In this document: one piece after another, positions 33,667 to 43,220 of the stretch
Numbering within the stretch: the stretch's first letter is position 1
Layout: each line of letters opens with the position of its first letter
Source: Flavobacterium akiainvivens
Lineage (GTDB): Bacteria > Bacteroidota > Bacteroidia > Flavobacteriales > Flavobacteriaceae
Direction of reading: 5' to 3'
NCBI RefSeq assembly: GCF_001278115.1
Contig: NZ_LIYD01000005.1
Coordinates: forward strand, 1,618,551-1,682,550
DNA length: 64,000 nt
The notes under the pieces: generated by a model
The model's input: only the letters and a program-made list of their open reading frames with translations
Database searches by the model: none
Told to the model about the DNA's origin: nothing
Position numbers and translations under genes: made by a program

Positions 33667-34959
33667 CTACTTTATCTTCCCATTAAACTCCTTAACCAGC
33701 TTTAGCGTGCTGTCGCCGCTAAAAACGGTGTTGAGCCCTTGCGGCTCCTGCGGCGGGTCGGCCGTAAAATCATCACCCTTGCGCCAGTGGCCGTTGGCCG
33801 GGTTGTTTTCGCCCGTACCGCCATAGCCCCAAAAGTTAAGCGCAGTAAACACCTGCCCTGCCTTTATGCTCTTGGCAAGCCGTTCAAAAATAGCCCTATA
33901 ATACGCATCACGGTCGGCCGTGGTCGACTTACGGTCCAGGCTCTCCCCTTCCCTGGGCAGGCCAAATTCTTCCAGCACAATAGGTTTGTTAAGCTTTTGT
34001 GCCACGGCAATATGTTCGTCTATATATGCCATTGTGCTGCTTATAGCCGTGGGAAGCGTGGCCTTTGCATTATCGTGCTTGTACCAGCCCCAGTTTTTAG
34101 GCCAGATGTGCATGGTGAGGTAATCAATCTTAGGGTTGTTGTGTGTACGCTCAAACACCCCTATATCATCTGCCGAACCCGCCTTGCCCTCGCTACCGGT
34201 GCAAATAAGGTGGTAGGGGTCTAAACGGTCAATTTCATTTACCACATCATTAACCCAGGTGGTAAAGGCGGCCTCGTTATCTGCCGTAAAAACCCGCGGC
34301 TCGTTGCCTATTTGCCAGGCCATAATGGTAGGGTCTTCGGTATACTTAACCTTGCTGTAGGCGTTGGTGCGGCCCAGTATGTAGCCAATGTGCTTTTTAA
34401 ACGCCTCCTGGCACGGCTGGCAGGTTACAAACTGCTTTACATAGTCCATAAACTGCGGCCATGTATTAGGCGGAATGTTAGGGTTGGGCAGCGTACCATA
34501 GCCGTTCCACTCCAGGTATTGGCTCATGCCGCCGCTCCACTCCCAGTTGTTGGTAAGGTACAGCACAGCATACATATTGCGTTTGCGCATTTCGCCAAGC
34601 AGGTAGTCAAGCCCATCGAGCAATGCCTGGTCATACTCGCCCTGTTTGGGCTGTAGTGCAGGCGTAACGGTATAGTCAAGCGTACCGCCCTCTGCTCCTA
34701 CCATAATGCGCAGGTTGTCTATGCCGTTTGCCTTAAGCTCGTCGAGCTCTTTGGCAAGGCGTTCGCGGTTACCCACAGTAGTACTGGCCAAAAGGCTGCC
34801 ATACCAGTAGTTGGCACCTATGTAATGGTAGGGTGTATTGCCCTTATAAAATTGCGTACCCTTAACGGTAATGTGTTGCGGTACACCTATTTTTTGTGCT
34901 GCACACGATAATGCCAGTGGAAGCATAGCGGCGCAAAATATGGTTTTTATTGTGTTCAT
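33667..34959 (-). CDS. Endo-beta-1,4-mannanase, GH5 (subfamily 7 type)
   Basis: Cuts internal beta-1,4-mannosyl bonds of mannan or glucomannan. A start at 34959 gives a normal signal peptide (MNTIKTIFCAAMLPLALSC); the longer frame to 35031 runs into a dispersed repeat and is unlikely. The 430-residue protein shows KGTQFYKGNTPYHYIGANYWYG at its N-terminus (given in two parts: KGTQFYKG and YHYIGANYWYG), LRIMVGAEGG, acid/base about E220 in IGNEPRVF and nucleophile about E331 in LEEFGLPREG. These fit GH5_7. It follows a GH26 mannanase by 156 nt on the same strand and ends the mannan operon. Confidence 0.92.
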   Translation of the reverse strand: MNTIKTIFCAAMLPLALSCAAQKIGVPQHITVKGTQFYKGNTPYHYIGANYWYGSLLASTTVGNRERLAKELDELKANGIDNLRIMVGAEGGTLDYTVTPALQPKQGEYDQALLDGLDYLLGEMRKRNMYAVLYLTNNWEWSGGMSQYLEWNGYGTLPNPNIPPNTWPQFMDYVKQFVTCQPCQEAFKKHIGYILGRTNAYSKVKYTEDPTIMAWQIGNEPRVFTADNEAAFTTWVNDVVNEIDRLDPYHLICTGSEGKAGSADDIGVFERTHNNPKIDYLTMHIWPKNWGWYKHDNAKATLPTAISSTMAYIDEHIAVAQKLNKPIVLEEFGLPREGESLDRKSTTADRDAYYRAIFERLAKSIKAGQVFTALNFWGYGGTGENNPANGHWRKGDDFTADPPQEPQGLNTVFSGDSTLKLVKEFNGKIK

Positions 34960-35115
34960 GATAATTGGTTGTGAGTTGTGGGTTGCGGGTTGAGCGGTTC
35001 CTGAACTGTAAAAACAACCCACACCCCTCAACCATTAACTAAAAAAAGGGCACGGCCAAAGTCCCCACGGCCGCACCCAAAACAAACATTTATTAACCCA
35101 AATTAAAAAATTTCA

Positions 35116-36336
35116 TTACTGTGCAGGCATTACGTACATATCAGGCATATTTTCCTGCAAAACCGACTCCGGTTTATTGGCAAAATCTACAAAATCCTGC
35201 GTATTGGTTTGACCCGCAGGCGGCACAAAGTAAAAGGTTTGGCTGTTGCCCCAAAACATTACAAACGCCAGCTTTACATTATTTTGTGTCATAACATTAT
35301 ACACATCAGTACCAAACCACCCCGGAATAACCGGTACTCCCGGCGATACACTCCAGCCGGTTTCGGTAAGTGCTGCCACTTTTACTTTTTCCTGCGCCAG
35401 GTTGCTCAGCATTACCAGCTTATTATTGGCAATGGCAACACCGTTATCAACACCCATAGCCAGGTCGCCATAGTTGTCCATGCCCAGTACATCTATATAT
35501 CCATCGCCCGGATAGCGCTCCAGGTACTGGTTTGCGGTTGTATAACTGTTATCGGGCGCATAGCTGTACAGCACGTTGTGCACGTTTTTAGTATCGCGAA
35601 GGTATTGCACTGTAAACTGCCAGGCCTGCTTAAACTGCGCCGGTGTGCACCACTGCGCCCCCCACCAAAACCAGCTGCCGTCAAACTCATGAAACGGACG
35701 GAATATAACCGGTATCAGCTTGTTGTTATTGTCTTTAAGGTTGTTGAGCACATCGGCCACCTTGTCGAGCTTTGCCTTGTAATACTCATGGTTTTCACCA
35801 CCGGGCAGTATGCTGGCAAAGGCATTCTGCTTTTGGAAATCAGTCATATCGTGTGTATAAAACGATGCCCCCTCATAAGGCTCGCGCAGGTGCCAGGTAA
35901 ACATATTTACCATGCCTTTGCCATAAGCCTCCTTAACATCATCGGTAATAATTATTTCCTGCTCGTGAAACCAGTTCCAGTCTTCGCCGGTATTCTGGTC
36001 ATCAGTTATAAACATAAAGTCGCTGCCCAGCAGGCCCGGGTCGCTACCGGTAGCGCTTTTCATATCGCTTTCAGGCCCTGAGCCATAAAACGATTCAAAC
36101 GCATCCTGCTGGCCTACAAGGTATTTGGTTTGCTGCAGCTTCCAAAGGTTGTAAAACAGCGCTACCGTTTCGTCAGTAGCATTTGGGTCGGCCATGTAAG
36201 ACCGTGCGTTGGCCGGTGTAAGCACATCTTCGGTAAAGGGCGGGGTGTCGTCGGTCATGCCGGCAAAGCCGTTATCATCGCCCCCGCAGGAAGCCAGTAT
36301 AAAGCCAAATACCAGTAAGGCATAGAGTTTTTTCAT
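35116..36336 (-). CDS. Beta-mannanase, GH26, surface lipoprotein
   Basis: A 406-residue lipoprotein (MKKLYALLVFGFILASC, then GGDD, an acidic stretch of the type that exports lipoproteins to the cell surface in Bacteroidota). The GH26 barrel follows: YLVGQQDAFESFYGS, the acid/base about E217 in FRPFHEFDGSWFWW, and the nucleophile about E325 in LTETGWSV. Likely an endo-acting mannanase on the outer face. It is separated from the epimerase gene upstream by 273 nt containing dispersed repeats, so it may have its own promoter. A second GH26 lipoprotein opens the operon at 42122, about 6 kb upstream. Confidence 0.93.
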   Translation of the reverse strand: MKKLYALLVFGFILASCGGDDNGFAGMTDDTPPFTEDVLTPANARSYMADPNATDETVALFYNLWKLQQTKYLVGQQDAFESFYGSGPESDMKSATGSDPGLLGSDFMFITDDQNTGEDWNWFHEQEIIITDDVKEAYGKGMVNMFTWHLREPYEGASFYTHDMTDFQKQNAFASILPGGENHEYYKAKLDKVADVLNNLKDNNNKLIPVIFRPFHEFDGSWFWWGAQWCTPAQFKQAWQFTVQYLRDTKNVHNVLYSYAPDNSYTTANQYLERYPGDGYIDVLGMDNYGDLAMGVDNGVAIANNKLVMLSNLAQEKVKVAALTETGWSVSPGVPVIPGWFGTDVYNVMTQNNVKLAFVMFWGNSQTFYFVPPAGQTNTQDFVDFANKPESVLQENMPDMYVMPAQ

Positions 36337-36529
36337 GGGTATAATATTCAGTCCGGAACAGTACTCCGGATTAGTATAAGGTTATGGGTTTCGTGTTATT
36401 GTATGATGCCAAGTTACCGTTTCAATCGTTTGCGTAGTACTGCTTTTTTGTCAAAGGATTGTATTATTTGGTCAGGCAAGGTTATTTCGTAAGGGTGTTT
36501 TACAAGTTACTTTCTTCACGCACAGTCTT

Positions 36530-36607
36530 TGCGAGGAGGAACGACGAAGCAATCTTTACGTTTGAGTGAAGCTCCTCTCCTTTCCTTTGGAGAGGGGCCG
36601 GGGTGAG
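36530..36607. repeat. Composite of two dispersed repeats
   Basis: TGCGAGGAGGAACGACGAAG begins a 24-bp stretch (36530-36553) that is present as its exact reverse complement at 52946-52969. Right next to it (36566-36607) is the GAGTGAAGCTCC ... CCTTTGGAGAGGGGCCGGGG module related to 21860-21902. Open frames across it, such as 36516-36707, are repeat translations, not genes. Confidence 0.7.
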
Positions 36608-36609
36608 GC

Positions 36610-37782
36610 TCATAACCTCGCAATAAGCTCCAAACACGCCCTGCTGTTGTGGTACGGGCATTTCCAGAAACCAGCCTTGTCTTTTGGTATTTTTTGGTAT
36701 GCATCATCTATGCCCCAAATCCATTCGCCGTGCTGTTTATCAAGAATGTATTCCTGCACAAACTGCCAGTTGCGCTCCACAGCATCTAAGTATTTAGTGT
36801 CGCCCGTAAGCTGCCACGCATTAACCATCCCTATCATGAACTCACTTTGCGGCCACCAGTGCTTTTCGGCAATAAGCCTGCCTTCGTGAGGGTCATACTC
36901 ATACCAAAGGCCACCGTCTTTATTATCAACGCCTTCAAACGTGGCATCGGCCATAATCACGGCGTGTTTTTTATAAATATCGATGAGTTCGGTATCCTGA
37001 ATTACCTCTGCGCACCATTGCAGCAGCCACGCCGCCTCAATATCATGCCCGTATGAAACCATATCGGGTTTTTCTACCCACTCTTCGTTAAAAAACAGGC
37101 GAAGGTGACCCGTTTGGGCATCCATAAAATGGTTGTTTATGGTGTGAAGCAGTTCTGAAATCACGGTTTTCAGCTTAGCATCGGGCCATACGCGAAACAG
37201 GTTGGCATACCCTTCTACAATGTGCAGGTGGGTGTTCATGGTCTTGGCCTCGTTGGCATCTTTATCGCTCAGGCGGAGGTCGTCAATGGGGTGCCAATCC
37301 CTCGTAAAAGCTTCAAAATACCCTTTGTGGATAGGGTCGAAACTGTGCTGCTCAATTTTTTTATAGAGGCTTATGGCCAATGCCAATACCGCTGCATTTT
37401 TAGTAACGCTATAGTATTCCGATAACCCATAAATGGTAAAAGCTATGGCATAGATCTGATTCTTAGTGTCTTTGGCTGAACCATCGGCATTCACACTCCA
37501 AAAGATGCCGCCGTGCTGCTTATCGTAAAAATTATGGGCAATATACTCATACGCCCTGCCCGCCAGTTCCAGGTGCTTGTCGTTTTTGGTAACCGGGTAA
37601 GCAGCCGAAAATGCCCACAATATGCGGGCATTCAGTACCGAACCTTTTTCGGCAGTATAATCTTTATGTTCGTTAAAATCTATTGTACCTGTAAAGCCCC
37701 CGTTAACGGCATCAACCGCGTTGTTTTCCCAATACGTGAGGATGGAAACCAGTTCGGCATGCATGTCTTCTTTTAGCGCCAT
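36610..37782 (-). CDS. AGE-family sugar 2-epimerase (cellobiose/mannobiose 2-epimerase)
   Basis: Converts beta-1,4-mannobiose to mannosyl-glucose, the substrate of the GH130 enzyme encoded just upstream. The 390-residue cytoplasmic protein has an alpha/alpha barrel of AGE type: YWENNAVDAVNGGFTGTIDF at the N-terminus, YGHDIEAAWLL and EKHWWPQSEFMIGMVNAW with the probable catalytic histidines. Its ATG overlaps the GH130 stop by one base (TAATG at 37780-37784), so translation is coupled. The pairing with GH130 and a GH26 matches the known Bacteroides fragilis mannan pathway (established knowledge), which supports this assignment over N-acylglucosamine 2-epimerase. Confidence 0.92.
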   Translation of the reverse strand: MALKEDMHAELVSILTYWENNAVDAVNGGFTGTIDFNEHKDYTAEKGSVLNARILWAFSAAYPVTKNDKHLELAGRAYEYIAHNFYDKQHGGIFWSVNADGSAKDTKNQIYAIAFTIYGLSEYYSVTKNAAVLALAISLYKKIEQHSFDPIHKGYFEAFTRDWHPIDDLRLSDKDANEAKTMNTHLHIVEGYANLFRVWPDAKLKTVISELLHTINNHFMDAQTGHLRLFFNEEWVEKPDMVSYGHDIEAAWLLQWCAEVIQDTELIDIYKKHAVIMADATFEGVDNKDGGLWYEYDPHEGRLIAEKHWWPQSEFMIGMVNAWQLTGDTKYLDAVERNWQFVQEYILDKQHGEWIWGIDDAYQKIPKDKAGFWKCPYHNSRACLELIARL

Positions 37783-38966
37783 TACAAAAATTTGCGGTTA
37801 TTTTCTACCTGTTTCACGATACTCTCTACCGAACCGGCCGATGTAAAAGTGTCTTCCGGCGTATTGATTACATAATCCACAAGCTTATCTATTGTGCTTA
37901 CCGCCACGTGCATACGCGTATCGCTTGAAGCGTAATAAATAAACACCGTGCCGTCTTCATCGGCAATCCAGCCGTTAGAGAACAATACATTGCTTACATC
38001 ACCCACACGCTCTTCTCCTTCCGGGGCCATAAAATAGCCCGCAGGGTGGTGTATTACCTTGTCAATCTCATTAAGGTCGGTCATAAACATATACAGCGTA
38101 TAGCGAAGCCCTGCCGCTGTGTTGCGCACACCGTGGGCCATGTGCAGCCAGCCTTTTTCGGTTTTAATAGGTTCAGGGCCAAGGCCATTCTTTAGTTCAT
38201 ATATAGTGTGGTACACTTTTCCGCAAATAATGCGTTCGTCCTGTACCACCGGGGTTTCCATGTTGTCTACATAGCCCAGGCCTACACCGCCGCCACTGCC
38301 TACATCTATAAAACCATCCTGCGGACGTGTGTAAATGGCATATTTGCCGCCTACAAACTCAGGGTGCAGCACCACGTTGCGTTGCTGGCCGGTATTGCTT
38401 ACCAGGTCGGGCAGGCGCTCCCAGTTAATAAGGTCTTTGGTGCGCACAATACCTGCATTGGCCACCGCCATACTGGTATCCCCGGCAGGGGCGTTAGGGT
38501 CTTTACGCTCGGTGCAGAAAACACCATACACCCAGCCGTCTTCGTGCTGCGTAAGCCTCATGTCATACACGTTGGTATCCGGGTTGCCCTCAATCTGCGG
38601 AATCACGCACGGGGTATCCCAAAACTCAAAGTTGTCTACCCCGTTAGGGCTTTCTGCTATAGCGAAGAAGCTTTTACGGTCGGTACCCTCTACCCTCACG
38701 GCCATAATGTATTTGCCGTTCCACTTGGTAGCGCCGGCGTTAAAGGCCGCGTTTATGCCTATGCGCTCCATGCCAAAGGGGTTGGTTTCGGGGTTAAGGT
38801 CATACCTCCAGCTTAGCGGCGTATGGGCAGCCGTAACCACCGGGTTTTTATAGCGGGTATATATACCGTTGCTTTCGGCAACGGGTTCATTTTTCTTTTC
38901 TATCAGTTCACGGTGCGCCTTTACAAGGGCATCATAATTGGTTATTACCTTATTTTCAGTAATCAT
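37782..38966 (-). CDS. GH130 4-O-beta-D-mannosyl-D-glucose phosphorylase
   Basis: Phosphorolyses mannosyl-beta-1,4-glucose to mannose-1-phosphate and glucose. The 394-residue protein has the five-bladed propeller features of GH130 subfamily 1: WRYDLNPETNPFGMERIG, the VEGTDRKSFFAIAESPNG block with the likely general acid Asp, and YTRPQDGFIDVGSGGGVG. No signal peptide, so it is cytoplasmic. It is co-transcribed with the SSS symporter 41 nt upstream and coupled to the epimerase downstream. The combination conserves energy by making a sugar phosphate without ATP. Mannose-1-phosphate would still need a phosphomannomutase from elsewhere in the genome. Confidence 0.94.
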   Translation of the reverse strand: MITENKVITNYDALVKAHRELIEKKNEPVAESNGIYTRYKNPVVTAAHTPLSWRYDLNPETNPFGMERIGINAAFNAGATKWNGKYIMAVRVEGTDRKSFFAIAESPNGVDNFEFWDTPCVIPQIEGNPDTNVYDMRLTQHEDGWVYGVFCTERKDPNAPAGDTSMAVANAGIVRTKDLINWERLPDLVSNTGQQRNVVLHPEFVGGKYAIYTRPQDGFIDVGSGGGVGLGYVDNMETPVVQDERIICGKVYHTIYELKNGLGPEPIKTEKGWLHMAHGVRNTAAGLRYTLYMFMTDLNEIDKVIHHPAGYFMAPEGEERVGDVSNVLFSNGWIADEDGTVFIYYASSDTRMHVAVSTIDKLVDYVINTPEDTFTSAGSVESIVKQVENNRKFL

Positions 38967-39007
38967 ATTGTTGAGGGTATTTGTTTTTGTATTGTCTTAT
39001 TTACGGT

Positions 39008-40936
39008 TTAATAATCAGTAAGGCGGTTCCACCATGTTTTTTTCATAATGGCAAAAATCACGGCCAGCAGCGCCAGCACAATGCCAAAGCCCGTCCACTT
39101 GCCCAGTATAAAGTACATAGGCAGCAGTGTAAGCAGTATCTGGCCGGTTATGCCCATGCCCACATTGGCCATGTTTATGCTAAAGTTTCGGTTTTTTTGC
39201 AGCCCCGGTTCCTGCTGTTCTGCAAGGGCGTGTATGGGCTTCCAGAAGCCCCAGGGGCGCACGGTTTTGTAAAAATGCACCAGGGTTTCGGTATTGGTAG
39301 GCGGCGCAGTGTACGAGCCTATAATGCAGGCCACAAGCTGTATGGTTATAAACACCGGGAAGAAATACAGCAACCTTGTTCCTTCAAAAAAATCAGTAGT
39401 GCCGGTAACGGAAAGTATGGGCGGAATGGCACTGGCTACAATGCCCGTAAGCATGCCCCAGAAGAACCCGTTTGCGTTAAACCTCCACCAGTACCACTTA
39501 AGCACGTTTGCGCATACAAAGCCGCCGTAAAGGCCTGCGGTAATAATGTTGAATATCTCGTTTACGTCTTTTATAAATAAGCCCAGGCCTACGCCGAAGA
39601 TTACCATTATGGTGCCCGAAACATACCCCATACGGATGATGGATTTCCTGTCAGCATCAGGCTTAAAGTATTTCAGGTAGATGTCGTTTACAATATAGGC
39701 CTGGCCTGCGTTTAGCGTGCCGCTGAAATTACTCATAAACGCCCCAAGGAAACCCGCCAGCACAAGGCCCACCAGGCCTACAGGCAAATACTTGTTGATA
39801 ACCGCCGGCATAATACTCTCAAAGTTGATGCTGCCGTCTGCCGCATGGCTAACAGATAAGTCTTTAAAATATAGTACGCCCAGTATGCACAATCCCATAG
39901 TCATAAAGTAGCGTATGGGCAGCAGGATGATGGAGATGAAACCACTCATTTTACTGGCTTCTTCAGGCGACTTAGTGCTCAAAATCTTCTGGCAATCGTA
40001 GTTAGGCGCAGGACCTGCAAGGCTTTTTAGCACACCGCTGAAGAACATCATGCCCACCACGGCCGAAAACAGCCTGTAACCGTCTTTCTGTAGTTTTACG
40101 CCGGCATCGTGCATAATGTTGGTCCAGTCCAGCCCCAGCTCCATACCAAAAAACGGGTCGTCCCAGCCCAGCGGCATTTTGCTTGTAAATACAATACCTG
40201 AATCGGCCAGGTGCATCATGGCTATGGTACCCACAAATATGGAGCATACAATCATGATCATGTATTTTATAAAGTCGGCCAAAACAATGCCGTGCATACC
40301 GCCCACAATACTATAAAATGTAGCCACAAGGCAAATGCTCACCCCATAAAACTGCGCAGTAAAGTGCTTGGCGGCAATAAGCGCATCGGTATACTGTGGC
40401 GAGCCCACGGCAAACTGCTCTACGTTCTGGTCAAGGAACGGTATTACATCCTTTATACTTTGGTAGGGGATAAATATCTCTAAAAATTCGCCCACACCCA
40501 CAAATGCATACGCCATATAGCCAATGCACAGCATAAGTGCGAAGGCCACCACCACGGCATGGCTTGATTTAACGCCTTTATCGGTAAGGCCAAAGCGCGT
40601 GCCCAGCCATTCGGCGCCGGTAGTGGCGTTGCTGCGGCGCAGCCACTTGCTCAGGAATACCATTAAGAACACCTGGTTAAAAACAGGCCACATCCACGGA
40701 ATCCACACACTTTTAAAGCCGTATAAAAAGGCCATGCTTACAAGGAGCATAGTTCCGCTAATATCAAACATATCGCTGGCATCGCTAAGGCCCAGCATAT
40801 ACCAAGGCAGCTTTTTGCCGCCCATAAGGTAGCTGTCTTTACTTTTCTTTGCCTGGTTTTTCATAATGATGCCTATGGCTACCATCATAATAAAATAAGC
40901 GGCTATTATACAGAGGTCTATTGGCGTTAATCTCAT
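39008..40936 (-). CDS. Sodium/solute symporter (SSS), probable manno-oligosaccharide importer
   Basis: A 642-residue inner-membrane protein with about 14 or more hydrophobic segments and SSS-family features: SYLMGGKKLPWYMLGLSDAS near residue 40, ATTGAEWLGTRFG and a GFLGAFMSNFSGTLNAGQAY core. It is longer than the 530-residue SSS protein at 2485-4077 because of extra C-terminal sequence. Its place between the GH26 lipoprotein (28 nt upstream) and GH130 (41 nt downstream) matches the transporter in the B. fragilis mannan cluster, so mannobiose or mannosyl-glucose is the likely cargo (inference from context). Confidence 0.9.
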   Translation of the reverse strand: MRLTPIDLCIIAAYFIMMVAIGIIMKNQAKKSKDSYLMGGKKLPWYMLGLSDASDMFDISGTMLLVSMAFLYGFKSVWIPWMWPVFNQVFLMVFLSKWLRRSNATTGAEWLGTRFGLTDKGVKSSHAVVVAFALMLCIGYMAYAFVGVGEFLEIFIPYQSIKDVIPFLDQNVEQFAVGSPQYTDALIAAKHFTAQFYGVSICLVATFYSIVGGMHGIVLADFIKYMIMIVCSIFVGTIAMMHLADSGIVFTSKMPLGWDDPFFGMELGLDWTNIMHDAGVKLQKDGYRLFSAVVGMMFFSGVLKSLAGPAPNYDCQKILSTKSPEEASKMSGFISIILLPIRYFMTMGLCILGVLYFKDLSVSHAADGSINFESIMPAVINKYLPVGLVGLVLAGFLGAFMSNFSGTLNAGQAYIVNDIYLKYFKPDADRKSIIRMGYVSGTIMVIFGVGLGLFIKDVNEIFNIITAGLYGGFVCANVLKWYWWRFNANGFFWGMLTGIVASAIPPILSVTGTTDFFEGTRLLYFFPVFITIQLVACIIGSYTAPPTNTETLVHFYKTVRPWGFWKPIHALAEQQEPGLQKNRNFSINMANVGMGITGQILLTLLPMYFILGKWTGFGIVLALLAVIFAIMKKTWWNRLTDY

Positions 40937-40964
40937 ATCGGTTCAGGGCAAACCCCTGTAAATC

Positions 40965-42122
40965 TTAGTGTTTGTATAGGTTTAGTTTGGTTACATCGCT
41001 CTGGAAAAGCGTTTGCGGCAGGTTGTAATACTCAATAAAATCCTGCTCATACTGGTGCCCTTTGTAGGGAGCGTAATAATGCATATGCGGCGGCTCCATG
41101 TGCTCATTCCAGCCGTGGTTACGCCACACCAGCACGTATGATATTTTAGCATCACCAATGGACTGGTGCAGGGTTTCCGTCCACCAGGTTGGGTATTTAA
41201 TTTCCTCAAAACCCGTTTCGGCAATAGCAGTGAGTTTGTTGTGCTCCGTGCCTACTTTTTCCATAATCTGGCAAATACGGTGGGTATCGGCCATAAACTT
41301 GTCCATTTTTTTGCCGTCTCCCCCTCCCTGGTATATGTCAAAGCTTATCATGTCTACATAGTCGTCGCCGGGGTAGTATTCCATAAAGTCGGCCTCGGTT
41401 TGCACGTTGGCATCGCTGGTGTTGTATACATACAGCAGGTTGTGTACGCCCTTGCCCTCAAAATACGTTACGGTAAATTTCCACAGCTGCTTAAACTGCT
41501 CAGGGCTGGTAGTATTTTTGCACCACCAGAACCAATTTCCGGTAAATTCGTGGTACGGCCTAAACAGTATAGGTACCAGCTTGCCGTCGCTGCCTTTCAG
41601 TGTAAGGAAGTACTCCGCAGCATTGTCCAGCCATTTTTTAAACACCTCGTGCTTAGCGCCGCCGGGCAGTATGCTGGCTACGGTACCTTCGGGGTTATCC
41701 CAGGCATCTTTACCGCTTAACGGGTTGTTCATGTGCCAACTGAAAGTGCTTATCCCTCCCCTGTCATATACCTGTTTTACAAAGTCGCGCTGCTTGTTAA
41801 ACGGCACACCGTCAAGGTCATTGGCCTCTTTATTCTCCATACGGCCCAAATCCCACCCATATACAGCGGGGTAGTCGCCGGTAACGTCTTTCACGTCGCT
41901 ACGTCCTTCTTCATAGCGCCAGTTAACGCCATAGGCCAGGGCATCCTGGTGGCCAAACATATAGCCTTTTTCACGGGCTTTAAACAGGTTTTGGTACAGC
42001 GCAACGGTTTCCTTTGTGGCTTTTTTATCGGCCGGTAGCGCTGTTTGTTGGTTGGCCTGCTGTGTTGATTTGCATGAAATTGCAAAAAAAGCGGCCAGCA
42101 GTATTGTAATTTTATTTTTCAT
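40965..42122 (-). CDS. Beta-mannanase, GH26, lipoprotein, first gene of the mannan operon
   Basis: A 385-residue predicted lipoprotein (signal about 1-17, FFAISC). GH26 features are YMFGHQDALAYGVNW, WHMNNPL, the acid/base about E192 in FRPYHEFTGNWFWW, and the nucleophile about E302 in AETGFEE. GH26 mannanases and mannobiohydrolases (ManA type) release mannobiose from mannan; in the comparable B. fragilis cluster the GH26 does this job. It is transcribed first, from a promoter with the shared 18-bp site, divergently from the AraC regulator. It differs from the GH26 at 35116-36336 in lacking an acidic stretch after the lipid cysteine, so it may face the periplasm. Confidence 0.93.
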   Translation of the reverse strand: MKNKITILLAAFFAISCKSTQQANQQTALPADKKATKETVALYQNLFKAREKGYMFGHQDALAYGVNWRYEEGRSDVKDVTGDYPAVYGWDLGRMENKEANDLDGVPFNKQRDFVKQVYDRGGISTFSWHMNNPLSGKDAWDNPEGTVASILPGGAKHEVFKKWLDNAAEYFLTLKGSDGKLVPILFRPYHEFTGNWFWWCKNTTSPEQFKQLWKFTVTYFEGKGVHNLLYVYNTSDANVQTEADFMEYYPGDDYVDMISFDIYQGGGDGKKMDKFMADTHRICQIMEKVGTEHNKLTAIAETGFEEIKYPTWWTETLHQSIGDAKISYVLVWRNHGWNEHMEPPHMHYYAPYKGHQYEQDFIEYYNLPQTLFQSDVTKLNLYKH

Positions 42123-42231
42123 CTATATTTGCATCTCCTTCAATAAGAATTTACGGTGGATGTAAAATTCTTAAATTATTTGACTGATTATTCCTGAGTA
42201 TATAATTTTATTGAGGCTTTTTTGATAATGC

Positions 42232-42276
42232 CAAAGATATAACCGGCACAAAAGTTTAGTTAATATTATTTTATCA
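42232..42276 (-). promoter_or_regulatory. Promoter of the GH26-SSS-GH130-epimerase operon with 18-bp operator
   Basis: On the minus strand the site TGATAAAATAATATTAAC (42259-42276) is followed after exactly 19 nt by TATCTTTG (42232-42239), a perfect TAnnTTTG box, 110 nt before the GH26 start. No TTG lies at -33; the operator ends there instead, as expected for an activator that replaces the -33 contact. The divergent AraC gene begins 36 nt away, so the same site may control it too. Confidence 0.7.
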
Positions 42277-42311
42277 ATATTATAACAAATAATTACAACG
42301 TTGTAACTGAT

Positions 42312-43187
42312 ATGGACAACCAGAAATTTCACCGTGAGATACCCCCGCTAACTAAGGGCGACAGCTTTTTGGTTTTTGACCGCCTAAAGGATACTTTTGA
42401 GTTCCCAATACACTACCACCCTGAGTATGAGATTAATTTTATACTGGGCGGCAAGGGCGTTAAGCGCATTGTGGGCGACCATATTGAGGAAATAGACGAT
42501 GTAGAATTAGTATTGGTAGGCCCCAACCTGCACCACGGCTGGGAGCTGGGCAGGTGCAAAAACAAGGATATACACGAAATTACCATACAGTTCCACAACG
42601 ACCTTTTTAGCGATGCTATGCTGGAGCGCCGCATCATGATGCCCATCCGCGATATGTTTAACCGCAGCAACCACGGCATATTGTTTTCTAAAAAAACAGG
42701 CACCGAGCTGGCCGAACGCATAAGCCGCATAAGCAAGCTGGACGGTATGGATTATTTCCTTGAGATAATTTCCATACTGCACGACATGGCCAACAGCCGC
42801 AACCAGCGACTGCTGAGCACCTACACGGTAGATAACGATGTTTTTGAAGATGACGACAAAATGAAGCTGGTGTATGAGCACATACAAAAACGCTTCAGCG
42901 AAAAAATAACCCTTGATGAAGTAAGCGATGTGGCCAGCATGAGCCCCGTATCGTTTAACCGGTTTATAAAAAAGCGCACCGGCAAAACGTTTGTAAACTA
43001 CCTTAACGACATCCGTGTGGGGTATGCCGCCCGCTGGCTGATAGAAAAAGACCTCAGCATAAGCGAAATTGCTTTTAAGTCAGGGTTCAACAACATCGCC
43101 AATTTTAACCGTATTTTTAAGAGCTTAAAAAACACCACACCCAGCCAGTACCGCGAAGAATTTTATGGCATGAAGCGTTTTTTATGA
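42312..43187 (+). CDS. AraC-family regulator of the mannan/galactomannan operons
   Basis: A 291-residue regulator. An N-terminal cupin domain (about 25-110, FPIHYHPEYEINFILGGKGVKRI region and VGPNLHHGWEL) is followed by a spacer and two C-terminal helix-turn-helix motifs (about 190-288; KITLDEVSDVASMSPVSFNRF and LSISEIAFKSGFNNIANFNRIF regions). It sits between the divergent GH26 operon and the SusC operon, and the same 18-bp site is present in front of both. It is therefore the best candidate for the coordinating activator. The inducer is probably a manno-oligosaccharide or mannose; the sequence does not show which. Confidence 0.92.
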   Translation: MDNQKFHREIPPLTKGDSFLVFDRLKDTFEFPIHYHPEYEINFILGGKGVKRIVGDHIEEIDDVELVLVGPNLHHGWELGRCKNKDIHEITIQFHNDLFSDAMLERRIMMPIRDMFNRSNHGILFSKKTGTELAERISRISKLDGMDYFLEIISILHDMANSRNQRLLSTYTVDNDVFEDDDKMKLVYEHIQKRFSEKITLDEVSDVASMSPVSFNRFIKKRTGKTFVNYLNDIRVGYAARWLIEKDLSISEIAFKSGFNNIANFNRIFKSLKNTTPSQYREEFYGMKRFL

Positions 43188-43220
43188 TTAAAAAATACTA
43201 TCATACCGGTATATAACTAC

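Noticed and set aside
34960..35031. 24-residue N-terminal extension of the GH5 mannanase
   Set aside because: It would put a repeat-derived sequence (CAACCCGCAACCCACAACTC type) in front of an otherwise normal signal peptide; the ATG at 34959 is better.
35209..36081. 290-residue plus-strand open frame
   Set aside because: Antisense to the GH26 lipoprotein with intact catalytic motifs; composition is that of a shadow frame.
36516..36707. 63-residue minus-strand open frame
   Set aside because: Its PHPGPSPKERR stretch is the translation of a dispersed CCTCACCCCGGCCCCTCTCC repeat, not a protein.
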